A stretch of 64,000 nt of DNA from Onthophagus taurus (GCF_036711975.1 NC_091971.1:16685501-16749500), one strand, 5' to 3'; positions 35,696 to 54,674 are shown, counted from the first letter of the stretch. A program made the numbers and translations. Notes: generated by a model not told the origin, from the sequence alone.

Positions 35696-37105
35696 CATGG
35701 TGATTTATTAGCTCACCATCAAACTTTGACATATGATAGCTAATCCAATTACCAAAAAAAAATTTTAATGAACATATGTCCTATTTCACTTATTTACGAA
35801 ATTATAACACTTTAAAGTTTTAATTTTTATATCATAATTAACTGCTAAATTTTTTTTAAACACATAAATATTGTTCAAAATAGCCTCCTTTTGCTAGAAT
35901 ACATGCTTCGCATCGACAAATTAAAGAATTCTTCAGCCGAATTAAAATGTCTGGTTGATTTCTTATTTCAGTAACAGCCATTTGTATTCTATTTAGTATT
36001 TAGAGGTTTGTTGCTATCGTCACACGGGTGTTGAGGACAAATTTCGGTATCTTTTTACCTCCCAAATTTTAAAATTAGAATTTGTAGAGGGCTAAAGCAG
36101 CTCACAACAAATTATTAAGTTTTCGTAATTTTTGTCGCACTCCCTAGACGAATTAAAGAGTTCTCCAGCCGAATTAAAATGTCTGGTTGACTTCTTATTT
36201 CAGTAGCGTATTATTCTATTTAATAATTGTTCTTGTGTGTTAATTTCCACTTGATACACAATTTGTTTCATTTGACCCCATAAGTAGAAATCCAATGGAT
36301 TAAGGTCGGGGGATCTAGGTAGCCAAGCAAATCGCCCATTATTACCAATCCACTTGTTTGGAAAATATTGGTTTAACCACTCGACAACTACTCTTCCGCG
36401 ATGAGGTAAGGCACCATCGTGCTGGTACCACATATTTTGAATTAAGAGGTATATCTTCAAGTAAATCAAAAAGTGTATTGTTCAAAAAAATCTGTAATTA
36501 TTTTAATTACAGATTCATAAGTCATTATTTTGGGAATGTTGCTGCAATAACTATTCACAAAATGCTAACCGTTGCTGATTATCTCCTGGCGTAGAGCTTG
36601 AACATTCTCATTACGATACGTATGAAGGACTTCGCGGTTCAATACGCGCCATGTAAAATTTTGACTTAGATGTATTTTGTGTGCTATTCTTCGAGTGCTG
36701 ATGGAAGGATTATCAATAACAGCATTAATTACAGCTTCTTCGTCCTCTACATTAACTACATGCGGTCGAATAGCTTTTGCTGGAGCAGGATTGTCGAGCA
36801 TTTCAATTGCAAAAACCATACACGAAAATTATATCAGCATACTCTTCAGTGCTATAAGCTTACATTTTGGGTTTCTTCTTGTATGTAATAATTAAACCTT
36901 ACAGCAAATTGACATATTATAATGACAACTTTATTTTTGTTGAATGTTTGATTTTACTGACTATTAATAAATTCACTGCAAAAAACTTTAAAGTGTTATA
37001 ATTTCGTAAATAATTGAAATAGGACATATGTTCATTCACATTTTTTTGGTAATTGGATTAGCTATCATATGTCAAAGTTTGATGGTGAGCTAATAAATCA
37101 CCCTG
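35696..37105 (-). mobile_element. Mariner-type element with decayed transposase
   Basis: Terminal inverted repeats of about 125 bp (CATGGTGATTTATTAGCTCA at the left, matching inverted end at the right), flanked by TA. On the minus strand 36819-36565 encodes a helix-turn-helix region (ISTRRIAHKIHLSQNFTWRV) and 36469-36200 the DDE C-terminal part with MWYQHDGALPHRGR and WLPRSPDLNPLDFYLWG. The middle is out of frame. A block starting GAATTAAAATGTCTGGTTGA is present twice (about 35920 and 36150), so there is an internal duplication or insertion. Inactive. Confidence 0.85.
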
Positions 37106-37299
37106 TATAGGGCCCGCCACGTCATACTGTGTAAGCGCGTATACTGGAAGGTTAAGGTTGGCTAGCCGATTACGGGAAATTGGCAGCCCATTCGTACACC
37201 TCTAGAATTTTTTAGAACAAGCATCGCGGAAAGTATTATTAATGTTGTTGCTTATGTGTAATGCGATCCCACATTGAACTTCTGACGACCTAGGAATCG

Positions 37300-37760
37300 C
37301 GAAAACAATTTTGCAAGAGAATATGCATCGCTACCACATTGTTTTACATCAGGCTTGAACAAATACCAATTATGATAACAGACTGAACTATGTATTGTCT
37401 TTGGGTGTTAAATATGATTCAGGCAAATCCAAATTTTTTATCACAAATAGTATGGACACATGAAGCATCTTTCAGTAGTGTATGTGGTGTAAATTTGCAT
37501 AACATGCATTATTGATTCGAGCAAAACCCACATTGGACGTGACAGGTAGAGCATCAAAATCGTTGGAGTTTGATGCAGAATCGTGGAAGGTTTTTGAAAA
37601 ACGTTTCCTTGGAAACAAGAAGGAACGTGTGGTCCGAAACATACATTAGCATTTAGATTAGCAATATCCGAAGCATCCAATAGGAACAAGAAGCTATTTT
37701 CATGGCCGACGCGTTCGTCGAATCTTACTTGTTTAGATTTGTATCTACGGGTAGACTAAA
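37300..37760 (+). pseudogene. Second mariner/IS630-type transposase fragment
   Basis: The plus strand, with frameshifts, contains YHIVLHQA, DNRLNY, then NLHNMH and PHW, and near the end RSSNLTCLDLYL (usual form RSPDLTPLDFYLWG). It has the same gene type as the neighbour at 36.2-36.8 kb, but opposite orientation and a different sequence. The left part of the protein is absent. Confidence 0.65.
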
Positions 37761-38920
37761 AAACCTGTTTTTTTTTCAATAAAAACAAAATGACATTAGA
37801 CATTAGAAAGGTGTCCAGGGCTGAAATCTAAGCGGCGCATCCTTTCTATGTACTACCGCGGTTTGCCGCCATTTTAGCTCGATGCGCGATATTTAAAACT
37901 ATATCGTTGTGTTGATAAAATTACGCGAAATTTCCTTTGTTTTTTTTCTCGTTGTACTATGAAGAGTCGAAAACCCATCTTACTGCTATTTTTGCAACTC
38001 CAAAGGCAACAAGACGGCATTATTTTTGTAAATAAGTGGTGACGTGCACTAACAAGCTGTCAAACCGCCATTTTGGCATGAACCGCGGTACTTTGATAAT
38101 TTTGACTTTAATTGAAACTAGATTAAATGAATGTAACGAGAATGATGGAAGACATTTCGAATAATTTGAGTAATTCTAAGTGTTTTAGTTTATTTTTATT
38201 ATTTCATTGGCCTGTTGGGCTTTAAATATGCATCAAAAATGGTTTTGAATCAGTCCTAAGCTTGGATAAAGTGCGAAAGAAAGCTCTATGTAATTACATT
38301 TTTGTGCTCTGTGATTTGTCTGCTAAGGTAACTTGATATGATTAAGCTAATATGAAGTCGCTGCAAATAGCGCCTTTTACCCAATTTGCCAAACCGTTTT
38401 ACATAAAATATCTTTTAAAAGAACATTAAACGCTCCTTCAAACAAGACCAAAAATATTTAAATTAGTTGAATGATCCAAGAATTATTAAAATGTAAATAT
38501 TTGAAAACCTCTCTTATTATGATAGATATAAAAAATGGCGCAAAGCTAAATGATGCTGTATTAAATGATACTTAGATGCTGTAAGTTATTAAATGATATT
38601 GTCAAAGTTATAGTTTATCATCTAATTTTCTAAGATAGTGGGAATTTTATGTTTCTTTATGGCAGTTACGCCCACTAGTGATTGAATTACAAACTTTAAA
38701 ATAATTTCCATCTATTTGCTGATAAGGACTTTTTTCTCAAACCTCTAAGCCTTACCATTGTTGAGATACAACTGCTCCTTACCCTTATTTGGACACCCAG
38801 TATATAATAAAATTTGTATCTAAAAATTAAGAATCATTTTTTTGATATCAAAATATTAGCATTGACTTTACCCTCAAATAATAACCTCCGAAATACATTT
38901 ACAATTTAATATTTAATACC

Positions 38921-38926
38921 TTTATT
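38921..38926 (-). terminator. Poly(A) signal overlapping the TIMM21 stop
   Basis: AATAAA on the minus strand includes the TAA stop codon of TIMM21. If used, the 3' UTR would be only about 15-25 nt. TTTAATA-type variants occur a little downstream, so usage is not certain. Confidence 0.4.
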
Positions 38927-39530
38927 CAAATGAAAAAGCTGGTAAAGGCGGTTTTTTATTCACATTATCTTCCAACACAATTTTTGTTTGAAGTAAATCA
39001 TTTACTTCAATAAACAAATATCGATAATCATATTTTCCTTTATCATTCTCCATCATTTCTAAATTAACTGTTCCTTTATGGAACGTTCCCTTTAAATAAA
39101 ATTTCATCCTCATATACTTTTTTCCACCTTTAATATATTCTAAATGTGTAACATGTTGTCTTCTACCCCTTCTAGTTTCTTCTCCATAAGCAGTAATAGG
39201 CGAACCTAACTTATCTTCAACACGATTATCAGCCAAACACTTTTTAACAGCTTGCGTGTATATGTTATTTGGACTTTTGCTAGAGAATAGTTCTTGAAAC
39301 ACCGCATAAAATAAAGTACCGGTTACACCGACTCCTAATAATATAACACCTAGATAAGAGGCAGTTTTCGTCGTTTCTTTCACTTTTTCTCCTAACGGTT
39401 TTACATTTGTATCTAAAGCGGTTCTTGTTGAAGTTGTGACGGCTTTAGTAGTTTTTAGTCTTGTAATTAATGGATATAAAATCTGACGACGTTTTAATAA
39501 TAATAATGGATTGATGACTTTTGAAAGCAT
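38922..39530 (-). CDS. TIMM21: TIM21, mitochondrial inner-membrane translocase subunit
   Basis: Single exon, 202 aa. Tim21 is an accessory subunit of the TIM23 complex that contacts the TOM complex from the intermembrane space and helps deliver respiratory-chain subunits. The first 40 residues are Arg/Lys/Thr-rich with no acidic residue before position 40, as expected for a mitochondrial presequence. A single membrane segment follows at about 57-79 (YLGVILLGVGVTGTLFYAVF), then the C-terminal Tim21 domain with RRGRRQHVTHLEY and KGTFHKGTVNLEM. It is somewhat shorter than the human protein. The stop codon overlaps AATAAA on the minus strand (38921-38926). It is head to head with SLC66A2. Confidence 0.88.
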   Translation of the reverse strand: MLSKVINPLLLLKRRQILYPLITRLKTTKAVTTSTRTALDTNVKPLGEKVKETTKTASYLGVILLGVGVTGTLFYAVFQELFSSKSPNNIYTQAVKKCLADNRVEDKLGSPITAYGEETRRGRRQHVTHLEYIKGGKKYMRMKFYLKGTFHKGTVNLEMMENDKGKYDYRYLFIEVNDLLQTKIVLEDNVNKKPPLPAFSFE

Positions 39531-46831
<7,301 letters not shown>

Positions 46832-47329
46832 GTAGTTATTATTTGGACGCATGATTGTAGCGTGAAAGAGGGCAAAGTCGATGAAGAACAAAACGACTCC
46901 AAACAAATAGAACATCAGCAATCGGAAAAAGAACAACAACAATGTAATGGTAACGATAAACAACCGATTATCGTTCCCGTTAACGGCGAATCCTGCAAAT
47001 TCGCCGTTCGTAGTAATAGTTATGATGTAAAAAATACGACACCTTCGTCATCGTCTTCGAGTAATAGTGTGGTTTCGGAAATTTCCGTTAAAAATGGAAA
47101 TAATAATTCGATTAATAAAGAAGTGATTAACGCTGACGTTCACGTTGGCGATTATATATGTCTTCGAGATGGTTTGCAGGATTCTTTAGAAGATGTGATT
47201 GTAGGCGGTAACGCAAATGGTAATTGTGATCGTACGATTGAGTCTGTTGAGCTCGACGTACCAAGATTCAGTAAGTTTAAGCGGAGTTCTAATAAAATTA
47301 ATGTACTGATCCATAGGCACACATTATGA
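46832..47329 (+). CDS. In-frame extension after the SLC66A2 stop codon
   Basis: Immediately after the SLC66A2 TGA the same frame stays open for 165 codons to TAG/TGA-type termination at 47329. There is no ATG anywhere in it, so it cannot start on its own. The encoded segment is polar and low-complexity (Glu/Gln/Asn early, a Ser6 run, Asn-rich middle, then GDYICLRDGLQDSLEDVIVG) and of protein-like composition. It could be reached by readthrough of the TGA, or by an alternative acceptor at 46858-46860 (TTGTAG) spliced from the donor at 41500, which also keeps the frame (222 nt skipped). It may add a cytosolic tail. Otherwise it is 3' UTR that stays open by chance, which is unlikely in DNA this AT-rich. 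Confidence 0.5.
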   Translation, partial: VVIIWTHDCSVKEGKVDEEQNDSKQIEHQQSEKEQQQCNGNDKQPIIVPVNGESCKFAVRSNSYDVKNTTPSSSSSSNSVVSEISVKNGNNNSINKEVINADVHVGDYICLRDGLQDSLEDVIVGGNANGNCDRTIESVELDVPRFSKFKRSSNKINVLIHRHTL

Positions 47330-48899
47330 CAAATCGCTTTTTCGGCTCGGATTTTTAAAATTATTTTGCGCGCGAGCTGCACAAAATATGTATTAGTACA
47401 ATTCCGTAATGATTTTATTTTCATTTCTTATACATAATATTGAAAAAAAATTATAACTAGCAATAATAGAAAGTTCCTTTTACATTCCTAAAATTATCGC
47501 ATATCATTAGAGCTCAACATTCCAAAACATGCATTGAATTTGTATTAAATCTACAATAAGGGTGTTTTGTAAAAACACCTTGTATTAATTATTTGAAATT
47601 TTTGTTTTAAATTAAATTCAATATTTTGTATAAGAAGAAATGAAAAGTAATTAAAAGTTTTTTCTGATTAAACAATGATCCTAAGTAATAATCTTCCAAA
47701 TAATATTTGTACATATCTATATGTATATTAGACCGCATTTAATTTCTTGGTACATTAGATTAGTAAATAAAACGTAAATCATTAAATTTATTAGGTAAGT
47801 GTTAAAAAATGTGGTATGTGGCCATGTGCCTTACCAAAAATTTTGTGAAATATAAAAAAATCGTAAATAATTATTAATGTAATTAACTGTTTAGAAAAGA
47901 AATGAAATTGCAACAGAAAAAGTAATATATAAATTAATTATTGAATTAAAATTTTCCCTTCTTAAAATATTTTATAACAATTTATTTTTGTTTATTAATT
48001 TTAAGAAAGTAAGTTTAATTTTATCGTTTTCTGTGATGTAGCGGGACGCAGTATCGAGAATTTAACAATCTGTACCTAACGAACGTGACGATACAAATTT
48101 GAACTAGTCTTGATATCAATATTTTTATAAGTGATACGTAATATTATTAATTATATTCACTATTATCTCGCCTCAGTTAATCGTCAACAACTTTATAATT
48201 TTATAGTCAATTTATAATTTTTAAGGGTAATTTTTAAGTCTAATTGTGCACAAAGTTAACAAAAATGAGCTTTTGTCGGTATAAGCTTAATTATCTAAAT
48301 TGCTTTTAAATGGTATAATCCCAGAAAATGTAACCTGTTCCACAAAATGAGTAAGAAATAAATAAAAATAAGATTACAAGATTTAATTGTAAAAACAAAG
48401 AGAAATTATAAAAATAAAACAGGATTTTTGAGCTTTTACCAACTTTAACTAATTTATAATCTTCCAAATAATTAAAACATTACCAGCATTTTAATTGAAA
48501 ACGTAACAATTGTACCTAATTTTCGAATCTTTTGTAGTATATTATAAAAAAAATAAATAAAATTTTAAAATTTCTAAATATCTCTTTTCAACATGTTACC
48601 TTCCGACATTCTTCTCTCATTCTGATCATAAAAACTGTAATGAATGAGAAATATCTTAGACAATAATTGTTGATGTATAATTTATACCATGTTCTTCATG
48701 AACATTTAAGTGTCAAAAATGGATTCTTTTCTAAGATATTCCTTTGCACGAATCATTATATCTTGAATTTCTACTCAACTTATATTTTGTAGTATTTTTT
48801 TTCAGTGGGTAACTTAGAAATGGAATGAGAGAGCTGGTTAAATTAGACTAAATACTTAATATATATAAAAGCTGAAAACGATGATTGGAGGCAATTGTA
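47330..48899. other. Gene-free AT-rich interval
   Basis: 3' UTR of SLC66A2 is expected in the first part. No coding motif or RNA gene was recognised. AATAAA strings are frequent because of base composition. Confidence 0.4.
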
Positions 48900-49400
48900 G
48901 GTAATAAGTTATTTACAAAAAAAGCACAGATATCTTTCTCTTCTAAAACTACGTCTGTTCCTTGCCGTATTCTTCACTTCCTCCTCTCTTGCACACTATC
49001 TCCTCCACTCCATCCTCCCATTTTCGTTACTCCACTCTGGGAAATCTCTTTTCTGGCATTCTGACTAGGTCCATACCAGCTCAGCTGTTTGTTTTCTATT
49101 TCAGTTGCCAGCAGTATTTGTTCTAAATCGTCTCTTATAGTTTTATTTCTAATTCGAACTATTCTTGTCTTCCCCGCAATCTTTCTTAAACATTTCATTT
49201 CAGCTGCTGTTATTTTTTATTTGTGTTTATCTCTCATCACCCATGTTTCAGCTCCATAACTGAGGGTCGGTGTATAGATAGTTTTATAAATCCTTAATTT
49301 TGCATTTGTTCTTATTTTTTTCTTGCCCAGAATTGTGTTATGCATTTGGTAATATACTTTGAGATCTAACAAGATGATATATTTCTTGTCCGGTGAAAAG
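48900..49400 (-). pseudogene. LINE ORF2 C-terminal fragment
   Basis: On the minus strand about 49345-48974 reads, after a frame-broken start, IYKTIYTPTLSYGAETW, then EMKCLRKIAGKTR, RNKTIRDDL and LSWYGP (usually LRWFGH). These are the closing blocks of CR1/jockey-like ORF2 proteins. The terminal Lys/Arg-rich piece ends at 48974. Upstream parts are missing here; a reverse-transcriptase piece of similar style lies at the left end of the window. Confidence 0.7.
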
Positions 49401-49504
49401 GAGATTAGAAATCTGTTGGCAAATTCTTAGCCTTAGATTATATAGGCTCATTCTGGATATTACTTCGAATTTATCATCTTTAATTAGGTTCATCATCTGT
49501 GTAT

Positions 49505-49553
49505 GAACCCCTCATCCATTTCCAGTTAGAAACTGGAAATGGATGAGGGGTTC
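49505..49553. repeat. Perfect 23 bp hairpin with 3 nt loop
   Basis: GAACCCCTCATCCATTTCC plus AGTT is followed by AGA and then by the exact reverse complement. All 23 pairs match. No run of T follows. Confidence 0.9.
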
Positions 49554-50749
49554 TCAGTCCCGTAGAATAGTTCATTTTCGAGTTGTCTTCCATTTTTGGC
49601 AGTTAAACAAATTTCTAAGATTATAGAAAGTACGCACTTTCGGTTATATATACCATATTAATTTGTGAGCCCAAACCTTGGTTCCATAAAACATTAATAT
49701 TTTTTTATTGAAGTGTTTCTACAATCTGCCCAACAGGCAATAAGTGTTTGTGTTGATAATAGAACCTTAAAAGTCATATAGAGTCTCACACCAGTGAGTA
49801 ACAAGTAAGTATAAATTTAGTGCCTGTATTTATCTTTCCATTAGAACTAGATCGGACGGCAATAGACGTTGCAGTATTTAGATGGAAACATTATAGCGCA
49901 CAAACAATCGTTCACTGTACCGTAAGCTTAACTAATAGATCACTTCTTTTATGGTCTGTAGTGAGATGTCACGTTGAATGGACTCAGTGAAGACGTAGAA
50001 ATGCGCATCAACGATGGCTTGCAGAACTTTGTTTTGAAAACGCTGGAGGAATGCTATGTTGAAGGCACAGGCGGTAGTATCTCCTATAGTTGAATAGCGT
50101 ACGTCCACAATATTTTGTTATTTTAAGGTTTTAGTTTTATACCTAGTTGCTTGCGTTTAGAGAAAATACCTTTTTTCCACAAAAGGCGTCTTTCGACATG
50201 CATATCTACGTATTTGGCATCGTCTACTTGTGGTAGTGGACTTTTAGTAATAGTCACAGGAGCGTAAATTTTTCTACGCGTACCTAGTGAAGGTGACATG
50301 TTCGGATTTAAGTTTATTGACTCAGATTCGCCACGTTTTCATTCACCCCTGAATTATGTTAAAATTTTATTGCAAATTACTAGAGGCAGATATTGCGTCA
50401 GTGTAAGTATGTATAGTCAGTCTACCGACAGGAGACTACGACAACGAGAGGATGATATCTCGGACAGACCACAGCAACACACTTCTCCATCCGTGAAGCA
50501 CTAGAAGTATATATGTATATATATAAGTATTTATCACCGTCATATGTTGCAAAAGTAGTACTTTTTGTTGTTGGCAGATATGACTTAGGTATACAGTAGA
50601 TACATTAATGGATCACGCTACCTTGAAACACTTGGTAGCACGTGGTGTATATAGATTGGAATATTCACTACCTTGTTTCATAACAATGTGCCTGCTTGTC
50701 AGATATGGTTTCAGCAGTACAACAGATAGTGTGGATGGGGAAGCTGCCT
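49554..50749. other. Interval without recognised gene
   Basis: Moderately complex sequence with short open stretches (for example 50298-50504) but no recognised domain. Part of it may be the 3' end of the minus-strand LINE that becomes readable above 50750. Confidence 0.35.
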
Positions 50750-52300
50750 TTTTAGTTTGACTTGTAAGTCTCTATGTCACACTTTATCAAAGACTTGAGA
50801 TGTATCGAGGAAAGCTGAAGCCCAATATCTTTTACTATTTACATTATTATTAATTTGGTTGATTAGTCTGTGAACTTGCTCTATTTTTCAATCTTTGTTG
50901 CGAAAGCCAAATAGATGATTCAAAATTATTTCTCTATCTTTTATTACTATATTGAGTTTCATGGCATACAGTTGTTCGAAAACCTTGGAAAGCATATGTA
51001 GCAAGCTTATGAGTCTATACGAGGTGATCTCTTCTAGCTTTTTTCTTGGTTTATGAATCATAATGATTTGAGCAACTTTCCAGGTGACAGGGAAATAGCT
51101 TATTCGTAGAATCGCATTAAATGTGAAAATTCATATTGTGACATTTTTTGGATACTTTCTGTAAAGTTTTTGCAGCAATAAGGTCAAATTTTTACTGATA
51201 AATTTTTAATATTTATTGTTTCATTGTGACCTGTTTTATTTTAATAGTTGTGAACTTGCAGTTAGGCAGTTCTATAGGAAATGGTGCGCTCAAGGAACTA
51301 GTTATGGCAGTTTCATCGCCGGTAAATAGCTAAGACAGAAAAGGTTTAAATATGTTCTCTAGATGTTTTGAGAAAATCTTGGCATTATCTTTATCATTTC
51401 TGAACCAGAAGTTATTGTCATCTTTAATTGCGGGGATGTGCCGTTGCTTTTTTTTTTAATTTGTCATGTAGGTTTGCAAAGCTAGTAATTCAAAGCATTC
51501 TGTTGGTGTAAGATTTTCATTTCTTTAGTCACTTAATTTAATTTTCTTTTGTTTTCGGGTTTTCTTTTGTCTGGCTTATTGCCATTTCTTTCTCCATCTA
51601 TCTGCAATTTTCTTTTTTAAAATTTTCCTCTTATAGTTCTACGTTCAATGATTAACCCAGCGAGATCAAATTTTTCTCTGAATGCATCCCAATTGTCTTT
51701 TTGTTATGTGAGGTTGGTTGTTTTTTTTTTATTAGAATCTATGAATGAAAAGATTGAAAAACAAACCACGGCCAGTTTCTACTTTACGTTTTCTTATGTC
51801 GATTCCTTTAATAATGCAGAAGTTAATAATATCAGGGCCATCTATTTCTATCATACATAGAAAATATATTGTACATTGGTTTTAGCTAATAGATATTTGC
51901 TGTAGATTGTTTGCTTTCATTGCTTTGACTAATTCTCTTCCTTTTAGTGTTGTTAATCGTGAACCCCATATCGAGCGTTTAGCGTTATAATCGCCTCCTG
52001 TATAAAACTTCTTGCCCAATGTTGAAGAATACAAAATAGTGTTTCTTTTTGTTATGTTTCGGTGGACAGTATATGGCTGAGAGTATTGAATGATATTAGT
52101 AGCTGCTTTGTTACTGGGATGTTTTGTATGATATAATTCATATTTTGTAATTCTTAAGTAGTTTTTATTTCCAAAATGAGTTTCAGAAATCATTATGATG
52201 TCAACATTTTGTTCATTAATATTTTTAGTTCTTTAAAGTATTGTGCATCAAGACCATTGGCGTTTCAAGGAGCTATCTTATATTTCGGTTGTATTGCCAA
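50750..52300 (-). pseudogene. Jockey-like LINE fossil
   Basis: On the minus strand 52193-51882 encodes part of the apurinic endonuclease domain (ISETHFGNKNYL, then GGDYNAKRSIWGSR and TLKGRELVKAM). About 51090-50890 encodes reverse-transcriptase text (FPVTWKVAQIIMIHKP, then ISLLHMLSKVFE). Intervening sequence is frame-broken. Order and spacing fit one decayed ORF2 of the jockey clade. Confidence 0.75.
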
Positions 52301-52549
52301 TTAGCTAGTTTGCTGATGGCGGTGATAAGTAGGTTTAACATTGTTCCCATTTGCTCCATGAGTTTGGTAGGCATTTTTTTCAAGCTAAGCCAAGTTGTTG
52401 ATAGGTAGGATGTTGGCTGGTATCGTTTCATTATCGAGTGCTTGGGTATATGATAGTCAGTCCTGGTTGAATTTGTCGCACTGAGATGGGTTGGACTTGA
52501 TGCATGTTATTTCTCTTTTCACGTAATGCATAATTCATAAAACGCTGTC

Positions 52550-52640
52550 AAAAGACTGAAGAATTATATAGATATTGGTTTGGATAATATCCCTGCGGAA
52601 CTTTTTAAGAAAGGTGGGGACACTTTACGTAGTTGGTATT
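52550..52640 (+). pseudogene. Short LINE reverse-transcriptase scrap
   Basis: Plus strand reads IGLDNIPAELFKKGGDTL, the block normally seen as GLDNIPAELLK in CR1/jockey-like elements. Nothing else of that element is nearby. Confidence 0.5.
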
Positions 52641-53239
52641 AATTTTTCTCTATGACCTCTGAAGACCAAATGTGAGCTGCTAAAAAACTTCTTTACAATT
52701 GCAAAGAATCTTTCTAAAAATCTTGTTCAATTTGAATTTGGGCCAAAGAGTTTGTCCCTTACTAAACTACCCCACTCAAGTTTCATTACCTACATCGTCA
52801 TAATCTTTTAAAGCTTTTATATATAAAAATAAAAACATTACTAATTATCCGATTCATTACATTACAGTAATTTTTGATCTTTACTTAATTCCACAACCCT
52901 TGCATTCTAATCCAACCTCAATTTTCAATTAAACCACACACAAATTAAGTTTTATCTTCCCTCCACACCTCATCAATCAATCAATCATCATCAGGCAAAG
53001 GCCGATTTTCCAGTAAACGGCTTTCCCATTCAATTTTCATTTCGGTGGCGTCGCGACGCACTCAGACTGTGACCGAACGTGTAGAATCGATCGTTTTCAG
53101 TACGGTTTCGTCGCGGGATTGGCCGACGACAACAAACGTCAAGTACCTCCTTTACTGGTTGTTTCCAAAGGGAATTTCCAAGTACCCCGGGATCTTTATA
53201 AAGAAAAGCCGGCGAACGGAAATGATGTGAAAGTTGTCT

Positions 53240-53444
53240 TTACGTCGGTTGTTAATGTCAGTCGGTATTAAACCGAGGTTGTGTATGTGACAGAACGAAC
53301 ATCATCCGTCCGCAAGGATGTGGCGAGATCAAAGAGATAGACGAAGAAGCTTTTAAATGGGATCTTACGGTTATTAAGAAAATTAAAGACCTTTTTTAAT
53401 TAATGAACGTGGAGTTCTAGTTTTAACCGTTTTTTTTACGGGAG
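53240..53444 (+). other. Possible 5' UTR exon of the UBE2QL1-like gene
   Basis: The sequence from about 53040 to 53444 is richer in CpG than its surroundings and ends with GGGAG at a strong donor (GTAAGA, 53445). The next good acceptor in the same direction is at 53834-53835, just before the UBE2QL1-like coding exon. The left border is not known. Confidence 0.35.
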
Positions 53445-53862
53445 GTAAGATTTAAAATTTTTTTTTTTTGACATATTGTAAGATATTTAAATTTTTTTAA
53501 TAAATTTTCTTTCATTTTCTAAGTAAAGTCACGTACCGTTTAAATGTTACTTAATACTTACACAAACTGGCACAAATATACGCTAGAAGTGAAAGTTGAA
53601 AAGCAATCTTCATTTTAAATTAACCACTATTAATGGTTTTTGTGGTTTTATGTAACGTTTAAATTAAATGCTTATAAATTTATTTTTTAATCATTCCTTT
53701 TTCAGATTCCCAACCTAATTTAACTTTCCAATTTTCAATCCTTGATGATATCTGAAGAACCCACCAATAAACCAATCCAAGTAAAATGAACTTTCTTTCC
53801 ACTCCGTTTTTTTGAAACATCTAAATTTGTTACAGTGGTTTTGTTTTCGTTGGTTAAAAGAA

Positions 53863-54618
53863 ATGTCATCTCGTCCTAAAGATAAAGTAACAGCAATATT
53901 TCGAAAACTTTTTGCGAGATCCTCCACCAAAAACGGTGAAGGTCCCAGTAGACAACGCGAACCAAATAATGGTTCCCCAGCTAGAAGACTTTTACGTGGA
54001 TGTAGAGATACTGTTTCTCCAGCTGCATCTTCAGGAAGTCCTTCGTTAACTTCTGCGAAATCGTCTAGATCAAAAACGTTGGAAGATCCACCATCGAGTA
54101 AAACCGTACGAGCACGACGTCTTATGAAAGAGTACAAAGATTTGCAGAGGATACAAAATTCTCGTCCAGATCCAGTGTTTTCCGTTGAACTTGTCGATGA
54201 TAACTTATTCGAGTGGCACGTGAGGTTATTACGGGTTGATCCAGAAAGTGATTTGTACAACGATATGACTGAATTGGGAATAACATCGATACTTCTTCAT
54301 TTAATATTTCCGGAAAACTTTCCTTTTGCACCACCTTTTATGAGAGTAATATCGCCGCGTATAGAGAAAGGATTTGTAATGGAAGGTGGAGCGATTTGTA
54401 TGGAGTTGTTGACGCCAAGAGGATGGGCAAGTGCGTATACTGTGGAAGCGGTCATCATGCAATTTGCGGCTAGTGTCGTGAAAGGACAGGGTCGTATACA
54501 GAGAAAAGCTAAGGGTCAGAAAGTGTTCAGTAGACGGACTGCTGAAGAAAGTTTCAGATCTTTGGTGAAAACGCATGAGAAGTACGGTTGGGTTACACCA
54601 TCTCTTGCGGACGGATAA
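53863..54618 (+). CDS. UBE2QL1: UBE2QL1-like ubiquitin-conjugating enzyme E2
   Basis: E2 enzyme of the UBE2Q branch that accepts ubiquitin on a cysteine and passes it to E3 or substrate. It is 251 residues from the ATG at 53863 (MSSRPKDKVTAIFRKLFARS). An acceptor at 53835 precedes it and the frame has no earlier ATG. The first ~85 residues are basic and Ser-rich and probably disordered. The E2 fold follows (FSVELVDDNLFEWHVRLL, FPENFPFAPPFMRV), the catalytic site GGAICMELLTPRG with Cys179, VEAVIMQFAASVVKGQGRI, and the end KYGWVTPSLADG. The catalytic core and ending match vertebrate UBE2QL1 closely, and the N-terminal part is longer. AATAAA lies at 54675-54680. Neighbours give no functional hint. 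Confidence 0.88.
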   Translation: MSSRPKDKVTAIFRKLFARSSTKNGEGPSRQREPNNGSPARRLLRGCRDTVSPAASSGSPSLTSAKSSRSKTLEDPPSSKTVRARRLMKEYKDLQRIQNSRPDPVFSVELVDDNLFEWHVRLLRVDPESDLYNDMTELGITSILLHLIFPENFPFAPPFMRVISPRIEKGFVMEGGAICMELLTPRGWASAYTVEAVIMQFAASVVKGQGRIQRKAKGQKVFSRRTAEESFRSLVKTHEKYGWVTPSLADG

Positions 54619-54674
54619 AAAAAAATAGTTTTAAATTTTAAAGTTTAAAAAAGTCTGTAGTTCTTTTTTAAATG

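Larger units (their letters stand above)
34362..38800. mobile_element. DNA element with ~340-400 bp inverted ends, containing nested elements
   Basis: Left end CCGGGTGTCCCAATAACAG (34362) and right end CTTATTTGGACACCCAG (38800) are inverted counterparts flanked by TA. The similarity continues inward to about 34700 and about 38390, with shared blocks such as GGGCGTAACTGCCATAAA and AAACCGTTTTACATAAAAT-like. No transposase of its own is recognised. A CTAG repeat, satellite units and two mariner-like elements lie inside, so it has served as an insertion target. Confidence 0.7.

Noticed and set aside
49505-49553. Candidate microRNA hairpin
   Set aside because: The loop is only 3 nt and the stem perfect and short, unlike an animal pre-miRNA.
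53715-54576. Minus-strand frames opposite the UBE2QL1-like exon
   Set aside because: They are shadows of the E2 coding exon, which has clear catalytic motifs on the plus strand.
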